A stretch of DNA of 64,000 nucleotides from Taudactylus pleione. Taxonomy: Eukaryota; Chordata; Amphibia; Anura; Myobatrachidae. Below, one piece after another: positions 1 to 10,400 of this stretch. A program made the position numbers and the translations under genes. Numbering within the stretch: the stretch's first letter is position 1; each line of letters opens with the position of its first letter. Below the pieces are notes generated by a model that was not told the DNA's origin, made no database searches, and saw only the letters and a program-made list of their open reading frames with translations. Location: the NCBI GenBank assembly GCA_031769625.1, contig JAUIMM010000601.1, positions 1,526,001-1,590,000 of the forward strand, given 5' to 3'.

Positions 1-214
1 AGATACAAACTGACATTTAAAAAACCATTACAAAGGAGGATGTTACATACACCATACCATATTCCTTCACATTCCATCTAAAATCCAACTTCATAAGATC
101 CACAATAGTAATAAAATATATATGTGTACTGGCGTGGAATCAACTCTCGTGGCCTCAATCTCCACATCTATACACATATAATTATCATTGTAAATGTTCA
201 TCATACACATAAAG
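1..214. other. Unassigned AT-rich sequence
   Basis: No gene, repeat or RNA signature is recognisable. It lies beyond the C-terminal end of the Penelope-like remnant on the minus strand and may be that element's 3' region, but nothing in the sequence proves it. Confidence 0.4.
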
Positions 215-289
215 CAGTATAGAGTTACAGAGCAATTTAAACTAACTTTAGATATATATCACAACCTTCATTCAATCCATACAGACTAA

Positions 290-468
290 AGGGCATATGT
301 ATCATGTATCAAAGCTGGGAGAGAGATAAAATTGTAACAATTGCCAACCAATCAACTCCTAACTATAATTTTTAAAACACTGTCTGCAAAATGTAAATTG
401 GTAGCTGATTGGTTAGTACTTTATATCTCACAATTTACTCTCTCTCCCAGCTTTGATACATAGGCCCC
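290..468. mobile_element. Palindromic MITE inside the PLE remnant
   Basis: Long inverted arms face each other: GTATCAAAGCTGGGAGAGAG near 306-325 pairs with CTCTCTCCCAGCTTTGATAC near 440-460, and the outer ends are GGGCATATGTATCA and TGATACATAGGCCC. The interior has further complementary stretches around AACCAATCA and TGATTGGTT. It carries no coding sequence. PLE coding similarity resumes on both sides, which shows it is an insertion. A target duplication is not clear. Confidence 0.65.
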
Positions 469-640
469 TGAATGTAGTTAGAGTAAATATCCAATAGGTC
501 TCACGCTTAGATATTATGACACTAATATTACCACCTCAATCATCCATGTTTACTCCTTCAATGACCTTAAAAGTAAAGCCCATTATTGAGGCTGCTTGAC
601 ATTCTGAAAAATGTTGGAGTACAGTGTGTTTCTGAACTTT

Positions 641-1189
641 GGCCCTCATTCAGAGCCGTACGCTCTGAGCAGAGCGCACGCTCTGAATGAGGGCCGGGCT
701 CCATTTTCATGGAGCGTCCTCCTGGACGCTCGTATAGCTGTGGGTCACCACCCACAGGCTATACGAGCGTGCATTTTGATGGCCGCGATGGTCGTGACCA
801 TCGCGACCATCGAAATTGCGAGCCGGAGCCTGCGGTTGAGGTTTTCAACCGCAAGCTCCAGAGTGATTTTGGCTCTAACAGAGCCAAAATCACTCCCACT
901 GACATCACTAGTGATGTCAGTGGGCCGGCTTCTGACGGGAGGCGTTCCCGTGGGAATGCCCCCGTCAGGGAGGCACGCCCCCGGCACGCCCACCAAAGGG
1001 GGCGTGCTGTCAATCAACATTGACAGCACGCCCCCTTTGATCGGACACAACGAGCGAAGGACTTTCCTTCGCTCGTCGCGTCTGGCGCATGCGCACGACG
1101 GAGCTCCCTCCGTCGTGCGCATGCTCAGTGCCTAACATCGACCCACTTGCGAGCGGACAGCCGCTCGCGAGTGGGTCTGAATCAGGCCC
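641..1189 (-). mobile_element. Hairpin-chain element, copy 1 (549 bp)
   Basis: A run of adjacent palindromes fills the whole interval: CTCCATTTTCATGGAG, the CTCGTATAGCTGTGGG / CCCACAGGCTATACGAG pair, ATGGTCGTGACCAT, GTGATTTTGGCTC / GAGCCAAAATCAC, CCACTGACATCACTAG with its complement, a GGGGGCGTGCTGTCAA pair, GAGCGAAGGACTTTCC with its complement, GCGCACGACGGAG / CTCCGTCGTGCGC and GCGAGCGGACAGCCGCTCGC. The ends are GGCCCTCATTCAG and CTGAATCAGGCC. TTT lies directly outside both ends (638-640 and 1190-1192), a 3-bp target duplication. It sits in the PLE remnant, and removing element plus one TTT rejoins the PLE frame. Orientation is opposite to the copy at 28390. It has no coding capacity. GGGCC-type ends with 3-bp duplications suggest a PIF/Harbinger-like non-autonomous element; that is inference. 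Confidence 0.85.
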
Positions 1190-1620
1190 TTTGTTCCTAA
1201 TATTTCTGGTGTGCTCCAAAATATGAAGTTTCAACTGTTGTTTAGTCTTTCCCACATATTTTTCTACCACACGTGCGTTCAATCAAATAAATCACAGATG
1301 TCAAACAATTTACTTTGCTTTTTATCTTATATATTTCAGCATTGTCAAAATTATGAAACTCTATTGTAATTTTATTACAGTATTGGTACATTTTACAGTG
1401 CACATAGGGAAAAATAAACCCTCTGTTTGTCCCAACCAATTATTACTGCAATTCACCATGGTAGGTAATTTACTAGGTGCCAATCTACTTTTAATAGTAG
1501 GCGCTTATCTAAAATGGTTGGTTTATCTGGTAAAACTTTTTGCAATATTGGGTCTAATTTAAGAACACCCCAATGTTTAGCTGAGAATTGCTCTCATCTC
1601 CTTCTATTTACTAAAACTGT

Positions 1621-1784
1621 GTACTAAAAGGAACAAATTTCCTTTCAGTCTCACTAGTGACCTCTCCTCAATTCATCTTTGGTTTATACTATAATAACGA
1701 TCCCCCATCTAACTGCCTAGCTTTGTCTATACTACTATCTACTATACTTTCTGGATATTTATTTTCTATAAATCTCTGATCATA
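1621..1784. other. Unassigned spacer
   Basis: AT-rich sequence between the PLE remnant and the Tc1-type element. No recognisable feature. Confidence 0.4.
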
Positions 1785-3130
1785 CAGTGTATCTGGAAAG
1801 TATTCACAACGCTTCACTTTTTTCACAATTTGCTGTTACAGCTTTATCCAAAATGGAATAAATTCATTTTTGTCCTCAAAATTCTAAACACAATACACCA
1901 TAATGACAACGTGTAAAATTTTTTTTTTAGATTTTTGCAAATTTAATAAAAATAAATAAAAACTAAGAAATCACACGTACATAAGTAATCACAATCTTTG
2001 CTCAATACTTTGTTGATACACATTTGGCAGCAATTACAGACTCAAGTCTTTTTGAATATGTTGCAACAAGCTTGGCACACCTATCTTTAGTCAGTTTTGC
2101 CCATTCCTCTTTGAAGTACCTCTCAAGCTCCATCAGGTTTGATGGGAAGCATTGGTGCACAGCCATTTTCAGATCTCTCCAGAGATGTTCAATTGGATTC
2201 AAGTCTTGGCTCTGGCTGGGCCACTCAAGGACATTCACAGAGTTGTCCTAAAGCCACTCCTTTGATATCTTGGCTGTGTGCTTAGGGTTGTTATCCTGCC
2301 GAAAGGTGAACTGTCACCCCAGTCTGAGGTCAAGAGCGCTCTGGAGCAGGTTTTCATCCAGGATGTCTCTGTACATTGCTGCATTCATATTTCCCTCTAT
2401 CCTGACTAGTTTCCCAGTTCCTTCCACTGAAAAACATTTCCACAGAATTATGCTGCCACCACTATGCGTCACTGTAGGGATGTTATTGGCCTGGTGATGA
2501 GCGGTGCCTGGTTTGCTCCAAATATAATGCCTGGAATTCATGCCAAATAGTTCAATCCTTGTCTCCTCAGACCAGAGAGTTCTTCAGGGCATTTTGGCAA
2601 ACTCCAGGTGGGCTTCCATGTGCTTTTTTACTAAGGAATGGCTTCCGCCTGGCAACTCCAATATCCAGGCCTAATTAGTGGATTGCTGCAGAGATGGTTG
2701 TCCTTCTGGAAGGTTCTCCTCTCTCTACAGAGGAATGCTGTATCTCTGACAGAGTGACCATCGGGTTCTTAGTCACCTTCCTGACTAGGGCCCATCTCCC
2801 CCAATCGCTAAGTTTAGACGGCTGGCCAACTCTAGGAAGAGTCCTGGTGGGTCTGAACTTCTTCCATTTATGGATGATGGAGGCCACTGTGCTCATTGGG
2901 TCCTTCAAAGCTGCAAATATTTTTCTGTACCTTTCCCCAGATTTTTGCCTCAAGACAATCCTGTATAGGAGGTCTACAGACAATTCCTTGGACTTCATAC
3001 TTTGTTTGTGCTCTGACATGCAATATCAAGTGTTGGACTCCAATTGTGGGATCCAATTGTGGGATCAGGGGTCATCAAGGGGTCCCCAAGTGGATGAGAC
3101 ACGTTGGAATAGCTGCCATTGCCTGAAATT
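1785..3130 (-). mobile_element. Tc1-type DNA transposon, one end missing
   Basis: The left end starts after a TA dinucleotide (1783-1784) with CAGTGTATCTGGAAAGTATT, the kind of terminus seen in vertebrate Tc1-like elements. The matching inverted end is not found beyond the transposase start near 3020, so the side holding the transposase 5' end is truncated or too decayed to see. The right boundary given is approximate. It encodes the broken transposase described separately. Confidence 0.75.
2002..3019 (-). pseudogene. Tc1-family transposase pseudogene (DD34E)
   Basis: Minus-strand frames give the full order of a Tc1 transposase. The N-terminal helix-turn-helix region is at 3019-2675, starting MSEHKQSMKSKELSVDLLYR. 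A middle catalytic part at 2541-2314 includes WSKPGTAHHQANN and GGSIILWKCFS. The C-terminal part at 2310-2002 has a DNNPKHTA motif, then [16 protein letters not shown]. The last two catalytic acids are visible (D of DNNPKHTA and E of NPIEHLW) with 34 residues between them, as in DD34E Tc1 enzymes. An in-frame TAG lies just after KEWL, and the frame shifts between the N-terminal, middle and C-terminal pieces, so it is dead. The enzyme family cuts and pastes its own transposon at TA sites. The start is the first ATG of the N-terminal domain; length is close to the usual ~340 residues. Confidence 0.9.
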
Positions 3131-3560
3131 AACTATTACAGATAAGCTTTGCATTTTCACTCAAACTTCCTATTTTTTAAAGAACAAGTTTGGAACTTTT
3201 TTAACTTTCTAAATGAGTTTTATATACTTGTCTTTATTTTATTCCTCTGTGATACTGTTTTTTTTAATATAAATATATGAATTCTAGTCGGTTTTTTAAT
3301 CACTTTTAAACGGTTAAAATGTGTTCAATATTTTTTAGATTATTTATAAGCACCTTTTGCACATTCTGGATGATTAATTTATTAGAACAATTCTTGCTTA
3401 TTTAAGCAGTTTCTATTTTCATGTATGTTTTGTGTATTTATTTTATTATTAAATTGTGATTATATATTTTTTCATCTATATACACGTGTGTATTATATTT
3501 TGTTAGTTGAATTGCACATTTTGCACTAATATACGTCAGTCGCTCATCACCTAATACACT
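3131..3560. other. AT-rich spacer, no gene seen
   Basis: Long runs of T and A with no coding or repeat signature that I recognise. Confidence 0.4.
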
Positions 3561-3562
3561 TG

Positions 3563-3566
<4 letters not shown>

Positions 3567-3599
<33 letters not shown>
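3567..3599. repeat. (TA)n microsatellite
   Basis: About 16 uninterrupted AT dinucleotides directly beside the left end of the hAT at 3604. The hAT probably inserted into it, because its putative target duplication is TA-rich. Confidence 0.9.
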
Positions 3600-3602
<3 letters not shown>

Positions 3603-3603
3603 G

Positions 3604-4820
3604 CAGTGCTTAAAGTGGTCCTAGAGAAGTGGTGGAACTCACTCCTTCCCGTTCGGTGCTTTTTTAATAAAGGAACAGCGCATGCCAGAAAAAGGGGCGT
3701 GGTCTCAAAAGAAAGGAGCATGGTCACACAATAGTATTCCCAATTCAAATTACGCCACACAGTATCACAATCGTATCCACATTAAATTGCACATAGTGCC
3801 CCTGATTCACTTTACACCACAGAGTAGTGTTCCTTATTCATTTTATAACACACAGTAGTGCCCATTTTACACAATACCCACAATAGTGTCCCTTATGCAC
3901 AATGCCCACAGTAGTAGTGCCCCATATACACATAATGTCGACAGTAGTAGTGCCCCTAATGCAGAGCCCACAGTAGTGGTGCCCCTTATGTAGTTCCCCA
4001 GTAGCGGTGCCCCTTATGCAGTATCCCCAGGAGTGGCATCCCTTATGCAATGCCCACAGTGGTTGTGCCCCTTATGCAGTGCCCACAGTGGTAGTGCCCC
4101 TTATGCAGTGCCACCAGTAGTGGTGCCCCTTATACAGTGCCCACAGTAGTAGTGCCCCTTATGCAGTGGCCACATTAGTAGTGCCCTGTATGCAGAGCCA
4201 CCAGTAGTAGTGCCCCTTATGCAGTGCCCTCTATGCAATGCCCTCATTAGTAATGCCCCCTGTAGTAGTGCCCCCAGTATTAGTGCCCCTTGTAGTAATG
4301 TCCACACTATTAATGCTCCCTGTAATAGAGCCCCCAATAGTAATGCCCCCAGTAGAAGTGCCCCGTGTAGTAGTGCCCCTTGTAGTAGTACCCCCAATAG
4401 TAATCCAAACAATAGTAATGCCCCAGTAGCAGTGCCCTCTGTCTCAGTGCCCCCAATAATAATACACCCAACAGTAATGCCCCTTGTAGTAGTGCTGCTT
4501 ACATAAAAAAATAGTTCCCTTAAGCCCCGCTCCTACATCCGTGACCAACCAACAGGCTGCTCCTTTGGAACAATAGGAGAGACATCATGACATCTCCCAT
4601 AGTGCACACAGTGGGAGCCGTAAGGTGGAGCTCAGAAGTGAACTCCTGAATCTGGCTGCCACTAGCACTGCAGGGAAAGAGCCGTTTACCCACTGGAAAC
4701 AAAATCTCAGTGTGCGCATGGCAAATGGAGCCTTACTGTGGCACCGGGCTGAGGTGGGCTGTCTCCAATTACAAGTGACGGAATGCAATTCTGCCCCATT
4801 CCAGACCACTTTAACTCCTG
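3604..4820. mobile_element. Non-autonomous hAT element with internal array
   Basis: Left end CAGTGCTTAAAGTGGTC and right end GACCACTTTAACTCCTG are inverted copies. The flanking octamers TATAGACG (3596-3603) and TATATATG (4821-4828) agree at 6 of 8 positions, consistent with an old 8-bp hAT target duplication. The interior holds a short-period array (about 3840-4500) and then a non-repeated part around 4530-4810 with GGAGAGACATCATGACATC, also found in related form in the hATs at 25189 and 30216. No transposase is seen. Open frames across the array are repeat artefacts. Confidence 0.75.
3838..4500 (-). repeat. Short-period GCCCC/AGTAGT array
   Basis: Degenerate tandem repeats of roughly 20-36 bp built on AGTAGTAGTGCCCCTTATGC. 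On the minus strand this reads as G-run repeats (GGGGCACTACTACTG), the same theme as the arrays inside the hATs at 25189 and 30216. Unit length and copy number drift along the array. Confidence 0.85.
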
Positions 4821-4837
4821 TATATATGTATATATAT

Positions 4838-4873
4838 GTAGCTAGGCCCCTGATCACATTGGGGCCTAGCTAC
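4838..4873. repeat. Perfect 13-bp hairpin
   Basis: GTAGCTAGGCCCC and GGGGCCTAGCTAC are exact inverted copies around a 10-base loop, just outside the hAT at 3604-4820. It may be an end fragment of another MITE. Confidence 0.6.
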
Positions 4874-6088
4874 ATTCACTTTTAAAAGCAATAGGCAACC
4901 TAGAGCCCTTTTCATCTCTCCTAAAAGCACACATTCAATGTCACACACATGTACCACTGGTATGCATGGTATTAAAGGACCATCACTTAGTTTGCCATAT
5001 CTGCCAACTGTCCCCAATCTGTCCCCAAATAATTTTAATCTGGTCATTGAGACAATCGTCCCCATCTGTATTTTCGCATAACAATAAATTGGCAGACTGT
5101 CTTGCTTTCTACTACCTGCTCTTACAGCTTTGATAAGCTGTTTCTGTTGGTGAAATGCTGTTGGGAAATGCATAACGGTGGGTTTCGTTCTGATTGAAAT
5201 GAAATAGAACACACATGTGACCAATATGATTGAGTACAAATGAACACACTTTATTTACAAGTAACAAACAAACAATTAACAAACAACATACAAAGTATAC
5301 TGTATACTCAACTTTTGTCTATGTATTCAGATGACACTGGTAAATCATCATCTTCAGCATAAGATGTACTTCATCTTATCTTCTTCTCTGGGGAGCCCTC
5401 GTTTTCCAACGCCCAGATAATTCAATATACATTGCAGGCACCTCTACTGCAGAGTCTTAGGTCCATACATGAGCTAATGGGTCCTTTGTGTACCTCTGGT
5501 TTATATACCCTAGTCTGGGGTGTTGGCTTGCCAGATATTAAGCCCATATCAGTTACATACAGTGCTAGGTATCAAGCACTCATTGGTCCGGCATAGCATT
5601 GACCAAACTTATCTCTATTGCACATGCTCTGTAAGCACTAAGATGTTCAGACAAAGACATACAGTAATGATGTATCCTAGTATGTTTGGAGATGAACTGT
5701 TTCAAAACTCCTTTGTGTACAGTGTAGACATCACTGCTAATTACCCATAATGCTTAGCATATCTACACATCTTACAATGGAATGTAGCTAACTGATAAGA
5801 ACATAGAAGCTATGAATGGCTCATTATACTTCTAGTAGTAGAAATGACAGGTATAGCTAGGCCTCAATATTTATGGCTTCAAAAGGTAATTTGACCATTC
5901 TATGGAAAAACAGCAACTGTAATAAGACAATCTCATTTCAAACCTCAAGAGGCCTAGCAAGGGGTATATGTGTTTGTAACTTATATGCCTATGTAGAAAT
6001 TAACTATTTACTCCACTGATTACATTAAAACTGCCACACTCCACATTGTGGTTTTCACCTATAAAAGATTAAAATCACCAGCTTTGTT
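4874..6088. other. Unassigned 1.2-kb region
   Basis: No coding similarity, no long repeat and no clear transposon ends recognised. Short open frames here have no family signature. Confidence 0.4.
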
Positions 6089-6440
6089 GGCAGTATGGTG
6101 GCATATTGGTTAGCTTTACCATCTCAAAGCTAGTGTTCATGCTAGCACCCTGCACCTGTCACAACCCATGCATTTCCTCTAGAAGCAGCAGAGCAGAGAG
6201 TGACACCGAGATAGGAAAGAGGAACTGCACGGGTTGTCACAGGTGCAGAGTGCTAGAATGAACACTATCTAAGTGGAGTTTAATTGTCCTTTTTGTGTGT
6301 ATGTGGGGTTCCTCCAAGTGCTCTGGTCTTATCTCACAACTACAAAAACATAATAGTTGGTTAAATGTGTTCTCACAAAATGTAATTCTATTGTGTATGT
6401 GTGTCCATGTTATAGGGAATAGATTGTAAGGGAAAAATTA
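6089..6440 (+). mobile_element. tRNA-type SINE, interrupted by a MITE
   Basis: The 5' part GGCAGTATGGTGGCATATTG and GGTTAGC resembles the A-box/B-box-bearing head of vertebrate SINEs of the form 'GGTGGCTCAGTGGTTAGC'. The 3' part (GTGTGTATGTGGGGTTCCTC, then CCAAGTGCTCTGGTCT, then GGGAATAGATTGTAAG) matches the usual tail 'GTGGGTTTCCTCCGGGTGCTCCGG ... GGGAATTTAGATTGTAAG'. The middle is replaced by an inserted inverted-repeat element at 6131-6267. Strongly diverged, so inactive. Recognised from memory of the family pattern, not from a search. Confidence 0.65.
6131..6267. mobile_element. MITE with ~50-bp terminal inverted repeats
   Basis: TAGTGTTCAT at the left and ATGAACACTA at the right are exact inverted copies. 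The arms continue through CTGCACCTGTCACAACCC on the left and GGGTTGTCACAGGTGCAG on the right. It sits inside the SINE at 6089-6440. Flanking octamers are only weakly similar, so the superfamily is uncertain (hAT possible). Confidence 0.65.
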
Positions 6441-6654
6441 CTAAGACTCATGTTTGACTTAGTACAAATCACAAATTTACTAAGCATTGTATTTAACTGT
6501 CTATTTTGTTAAGATGGTGACCAAAATGGAAATGCTGTACAATATGTACAGCGCTAACCCCAGTATGACAGTCAGAAGTTCTCAGCCAATCAGTGCTTCC
6601 ATATTGATTCCCATGGCAGTAACCAATGTTGGATCATATTGGTGTTAGCATTGT
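6441..6654. other. Spacer, nothing recognised
   Basis: Short unassigned sequence ending in ACATAGTG (6655-6662), the left target duplication of the small hAT described next. Confidence 0.4.
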
Positions 6655-7254
6655 ACATAGTGCAGAGTAGAGATGTGCACTGACCCTTGTGTTTTCATTT
6701 TGGTTTTGGTTTTGGCTTTGGATCTGGATCTCCCCTGATTTTGGATCTGGATTGGTTTTGCAAAACCTCACCTTCATGTTGTGTTTTTCGGTTTTGGTTT
6801 TTGATCTGGATTTTTTCTTTAAAAAATCATAAAAACAGATAAAAGCACATAAAATGGGCCTCTTTTTGTTCCTACAGTATTAATAACCTCAATAACATTT
6901 ATTTCCAGTCAATTTTGACCACCTCACAGTTCACAATATTGATTTTTTTAATCTAGTTTAGGCCCAAAATTTGTGCCAAGATAGCTGGCTGACTAAGCTA
7001 AACTGCAGCAGTGGGTGGCACAAACACATGGCAGTTCAACTTCAAACATGGCACATCAGGAAACACTTTTATTATTCAAGAAAGGCCTGGCAGAGTTGGA
7101 GTATATATGTAGTTGAAGGCAGGGCAGGGACAGGAAGGGTTGATTGGTAGTAAATTTTATTTTGTTTTTTGATTCCGAAGAAAATTTATGAGGGAGAAGG
7201 GGAAGGGAGGAGACATTTACAAATAAAATTGATACATTCTCATTAGTCCTTGCC

Positions 7255-8250
7255 ACAGAAGAATCTTTGAGCATGGCTGCTGCTGCTGGGAGTTGATTTT
7301 CTCATCCCAGAAGGGGACCGGGAAGAGTATTTTTAAATAAAATAAACAATTGACTTAAATAATCATTTGCAAACCTTGTATAAAGGCATTTCCCAACCTG
7401 TACAGGGGCATAAAAAACATAATTAGTTAGTGGCCTCAAACTGCCACTTAACCAGCACAGATATGTGGACAAGCATAAGATCTATGATTTAAGGCAGGGG
7501 TAGCCAACCCTGGTCCTCAAGAGCTACCAACAATGCATGTTTTCAAGGTTTCCTCACAGAAACACAACTATAATAATTAACTCCACCTGTAGCTCTTTCT
7601 AAATGTTTTGGAGAGTAATGAATACACCTGTGCACCAACTAGGTCATCTGGAAAATGTGAGCTCTTGATGACCAAGGTTGGCTACCCCTGAGTTAAGGCC
7701 TTACATTGTGTCTTTCTTGAGAATCCTGTGCCTGCTTCTGCAGCTAGGAGTGGATTTTTATCCAAGAAGGGGACCATGAAGAGTGCTTTCAAAAAACAAT
7801 TGTCTTATTAATTCTTTGAAAACCTTCTGTAAAGGCATTTTCCAACCTGAACAGGGACATTAAAAAAAGAGGTTTAGTTAGTGGCCTTCAAACTTCCGTT
7901 GTTCCCACTGTCCACTTAACCATATCAGATATGTGAACAAGCGGAACAGAGCATTAAATGCAACATTTCAGATTTAAGGTTGAAGTCTTTTTCTTGGGAA
8001 TTCTTTCTTGAGCGCCATGCCTGCTTGCTGGGAGTGGATTTTTTTCATCCCAGAAGGGGACCAGGAACAGGAAGTGTGCTTTCCAAAAATAGATATACAA
8101 TTGCCTTAAATAATCCTTTGCAAACCTTCTGCTCTGTAAAGCAATTTCCCAATCTGTACAGGGACATTAAAAAAATACTTAGATATGCGAATGAGCAGAA
8201 CAGAGCATTAAATGCAACATTTCACTTTAAGGTTTAATTTTTATGTTGTG
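7255..8250. repeat. Three ~270-bp imperfect tandem units
   Basis: Three units share the same ordered landmarks: CATCCCAGAAGGGGACC, a CAATTG..CTTAAATAAT stretch, TTTGCAAACCTT, AAAGGCATTTCCCAACCTG, TACAGGGACATTAAAAAA, and GATATGTG..CAAGC near the end. Units lie at about 7255-7494, 7691-7980 and 7981-8250. The first is separated from the second by a small hAT MITE at 7495-7690. They lie inside the hAT at 6668 and are not found in the giant relative, so they are probably acquired. Confidence 0.75.
7495..7690. mobile_element. 196-bp hAT MITE
   Basis: Ends CAGGGGTAGCCAACC and GGTTGGCTACCCCTG are inverted copies. Flanking octamers ATTTAAGG (7487-7494) and AGTTAAGG (7691-7698) differ at one base, an 8-bp hAT duplication. 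A diverged copy of its interior (ACACCTGTGCACCAACTAGG) is also seen at about 12260-12375. Confidence 0.85.
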
Positions 8251-9750
8251 TCTGGAGATCATTTAGATAGTAGAAAAAGAGCTCCACCACAAATGGCAGG
8301 TGACTAAAGTTGCACAAAAAGTTTTAACAGAAATAGATACAACACCAGATCAGATGTTTACCCTGGAGGATCTGTCTGATTCATCAAGGTGCCCCCAACA
8401 CCAAGATTGTGCAAATTCTGCCAAAAGAGAGACTGACACCACGGCAAAACATAAGAGTCACCTTCTGGATGTGAATTGTCTCATTTGCATGGGGAAAACC
8501 CAACCCCCAGATGAGAGGGATCTCAGCCAGTGGACAACATTGAAATCACCGTTAAAAAGTCACATTGGAAGACTACAGTGTGGAGAATCTTTCCTCACAG
8601 TCTGGAGAGGCCTCAGAGAACATGAAAAAAAGAAAACTCTAGGTGCTGAACTTCAAGTGATTTCTCCATCATGTTCTGTAGTGGAAAGGTTTAATTCACA
8701 TGTTTTCTATAAATCAGTTCAAAGTTACAGCCTTCAAAGTGTCTGGCTATAACACCCACCTTTGCCAGGAATTACCAAAGATTATTACAAACAAAGGATT
8801 CATCTGTCTGGAATCTGTCTGGGAATTCATGGATCTTATCTGGCCTGAATGAACTAAGACATCCAGTGATTCTGTGTTCTGTAGCTGACTTTATTGCTAC
8901 CTGAATCACAAACTGAAATACGGAATAGTGAGCACAGACAACATAGAGGCCTTTATTATTCTGCTGCCTGCATGCCAAGCAATACCTCCCAGACTACACC
9001 CACTGGGGGGACCAGGTCTTGATATTGACCATCCCCATCTGTTTCTAGGCCTTCATCTTCCAAACCATCCATCCTGGACTTCCTGTCCAAAAAGGTTAAG
9101 CAGGGTATAGAAAGAGGAGCTAGATGTCCCCGATTACATTTTTTTCATCTATAATAGATGATGTGGAGAGATGAGAGCTTCAGATGTTGGAACAGGGGCT
9201 CCCACCTATTTGGCTTCCCTCCAGAGAACAGAGCTCTGCTCCTTGGGAAGTGTCTATGCCTGAGCTGATAGGCAGTTTCTGTCTGTTGGTAAACACCCTT
9301 CAGGAGATTGCAACCCAAAAAAACAACTATAATAATAATGTGTCCACTGATAAGTGATAACCAGCCTGATCCCTTAACAGCAACATACCCCATATGGCCA
9401 ACTCATAATTTGACACCCAGTTTGCAGCCTCCTCTTCCTTATGACACAAATCCAGTTGCCATGGTTCATCAATCAGCCATGTGTGGTCCACCCAATTTTT
9501 GGCCTTCTACATTTTAACATCATAATAACACACTATAACACACTAGACTTATAATATTTGCTTTTGTTTACATTTTTGAATAGAACAGTTTTAGAATCTA
9601 GGATGTCCACTCTATATAGGTTTGTAAATAAATATAGGCTTTAGTTTTTTAGAGCATATAACTTTATAAGCTGTTAGGATAACATTTCTACTATGTTTAA
9701 GATTTAAAACAAAACTTATTGTAACCAAATAACTTAATAAAAAAAGTTTT
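8251..9750. other. Unrecognised insert within the 3.96-kb hAT
   Basis: This 1.5 kb has no counterpart in the giant hAT and no family I recognise. A plus-strand open frame of 150 codons at 8300-8752 (starting MTKVAQKVLTEIDTTPDQMF, with CX2C-like CLICMGK) has no domain I can name. Another at 9308-9517 is Pro/Tyr rich. Composition is nearer to ordinary unique DNA than to the flanking arrays. It could be host sequence captured by the transposon or the remains of another element. Confidence 0.35.
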
Positions 9751-9751
9751 C

Positions 9752-10190
9752 ATTGCAATATTCATGCAGCCCCTTGACAGACAGCAGCACAGCACTCCTG
9801 CACAGCTACGCTGATGACAGTGGCAGCCAGGTGTGGCTGACATGCGCAAAAAAATATGTGTTTATTTATTTTTGGGGCAGCAGCCCCTCGACAGACAGGA
9901 GCACAGCAGCCCTGCTCAGCTATGCTGATGACCGTGACAGCCAGGTGTGGATATATATATATATATTTTTTTTTTGGACCAGCAGCCCTTTGACAGAGAG
10001 CAGCACAGCACCCCTGCACTCCTACGCCAATGACAGGTGTGGCTAACACGCCAGACAATTTATTTTTTTTTAACACTGGGGTGAGCCCCTGAAAAGAGGC
10101 AGCAGCCCTTAACAGACAGCAGCACAGCACCCCTGCACTGATGACAAGTGTGGCTAAGTTAACACTATTTTGTTTAATTTTATTCACACT
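9752..10190. repeat. ~125-bp tandem array in hAT end
   Basis: Four imperfect units each contain GACAGACAGCAGCACAGCAC or a close variant, CCTGCAC, a CTGATGACAG stretch and GGTGTGGCTGAC. The position corresponds to the ~158-bp array near the right end of the 26-kb hAT (61727-63290), and the CCTTTAACAGACAG theme is shared. Confidence 0.75.
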
Positions 10191-10194
10191 GGGG

Positions 10195-10400
10195 GTGGAT
10201 GAAGATCCCCCCCTGGACAACACATCACTACAGCCAGCCATCCCCTATGGACAGGATAAGTACAACAGCCAGCCCCTATGGACAGGACAATGACAGCCAG
10301 CCAGCCCCTATGGACACAACAACAGCCAGCCCCTCTATAGACAACAGCCAGCCAGTACCAAGTATTAAGTATTGACAAACAGCACAGCAATGCTCCCAGC
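10195..10400. repeat. Short CAGCCAGCCCCTATGGACA repeats
   Basis: About five copies of CAGCCAGCCCCTATGGACA with variable spacers. The same motif (CAGCCAGCCCCTATGGAC) recurs at 63390-63540 in the equivalent position of the giant hAT. Confidence 0.75.

Larger units (their letters stand above)
215..1620 (-). pseudogene. Penelope-like element, C-terminal GIY-YIG part, interrupted twice
   Basis: Read on the minus strand from about 1620 downwards, the broken frames give a typical PLE C-terminus. It runs from HWGVLKLDPIL and LPDKPT, through a Cys-rich linker (CTVKCTNTV), to the endonuclease region VIYLIERTCGR then KTKQQLKLHILEHTRNIRNK, and ends with GGNISVIISKRE and GLNEGCD. PLEs are retroelements whose reverse transcriptase is followed by a GIY-YIG endonuclease. 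The GIY and YIG signatures are degraded here, and there are stops and frameshifts. The coding part is split by a hairpin-chain element (641-1189) and by a palindromic MITE (about 290-468). The reverse transcriptase part is absent, so this is a 5'-truncated remnant, as is usual for PLEs. The family call is fairly secure because the order of motifs is kept across both insertions. Confidence 0.75.

Noticed and set aside
641..1189. Overlapping open frames of 84-174 codons on both strands in the hairpin-chain element
   Set aside because: Palindromes give mirror-image frames on both strands (TDITSDVSG recurs in both directions); there is no protein family and the frames break between copies.
4101..4412. 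Gly/Ala/Leu-rich frames (GALLLGALL) across the short-period arrays
   Set aside because: Translation artefacts of the GTGCCCC/GGGGCAC repeats; the same type appears in unrelated frames at 25329 and 32206.
3638..4830. hAT at 3604 as a relative of the giant hAT
   Set aside because: The ends differ (CAGTGCTTAAAGTGG versus TAGAGRTG), so only the general superfamily is shared.
6089..6180. Functional tRNA gene from the GGTTAGC-type box
   Set aside because: No cloverleaf; the sequence fits a decayed SINE head and is cut by a MITE.
8300..8752. 150-codon frame as a host or zinc-finger gene
   Set aside because: Only a single CX2C pair and no partner His/Cys; it lies inside a non-autonomous hAT, so kept as unrecognised sequence.
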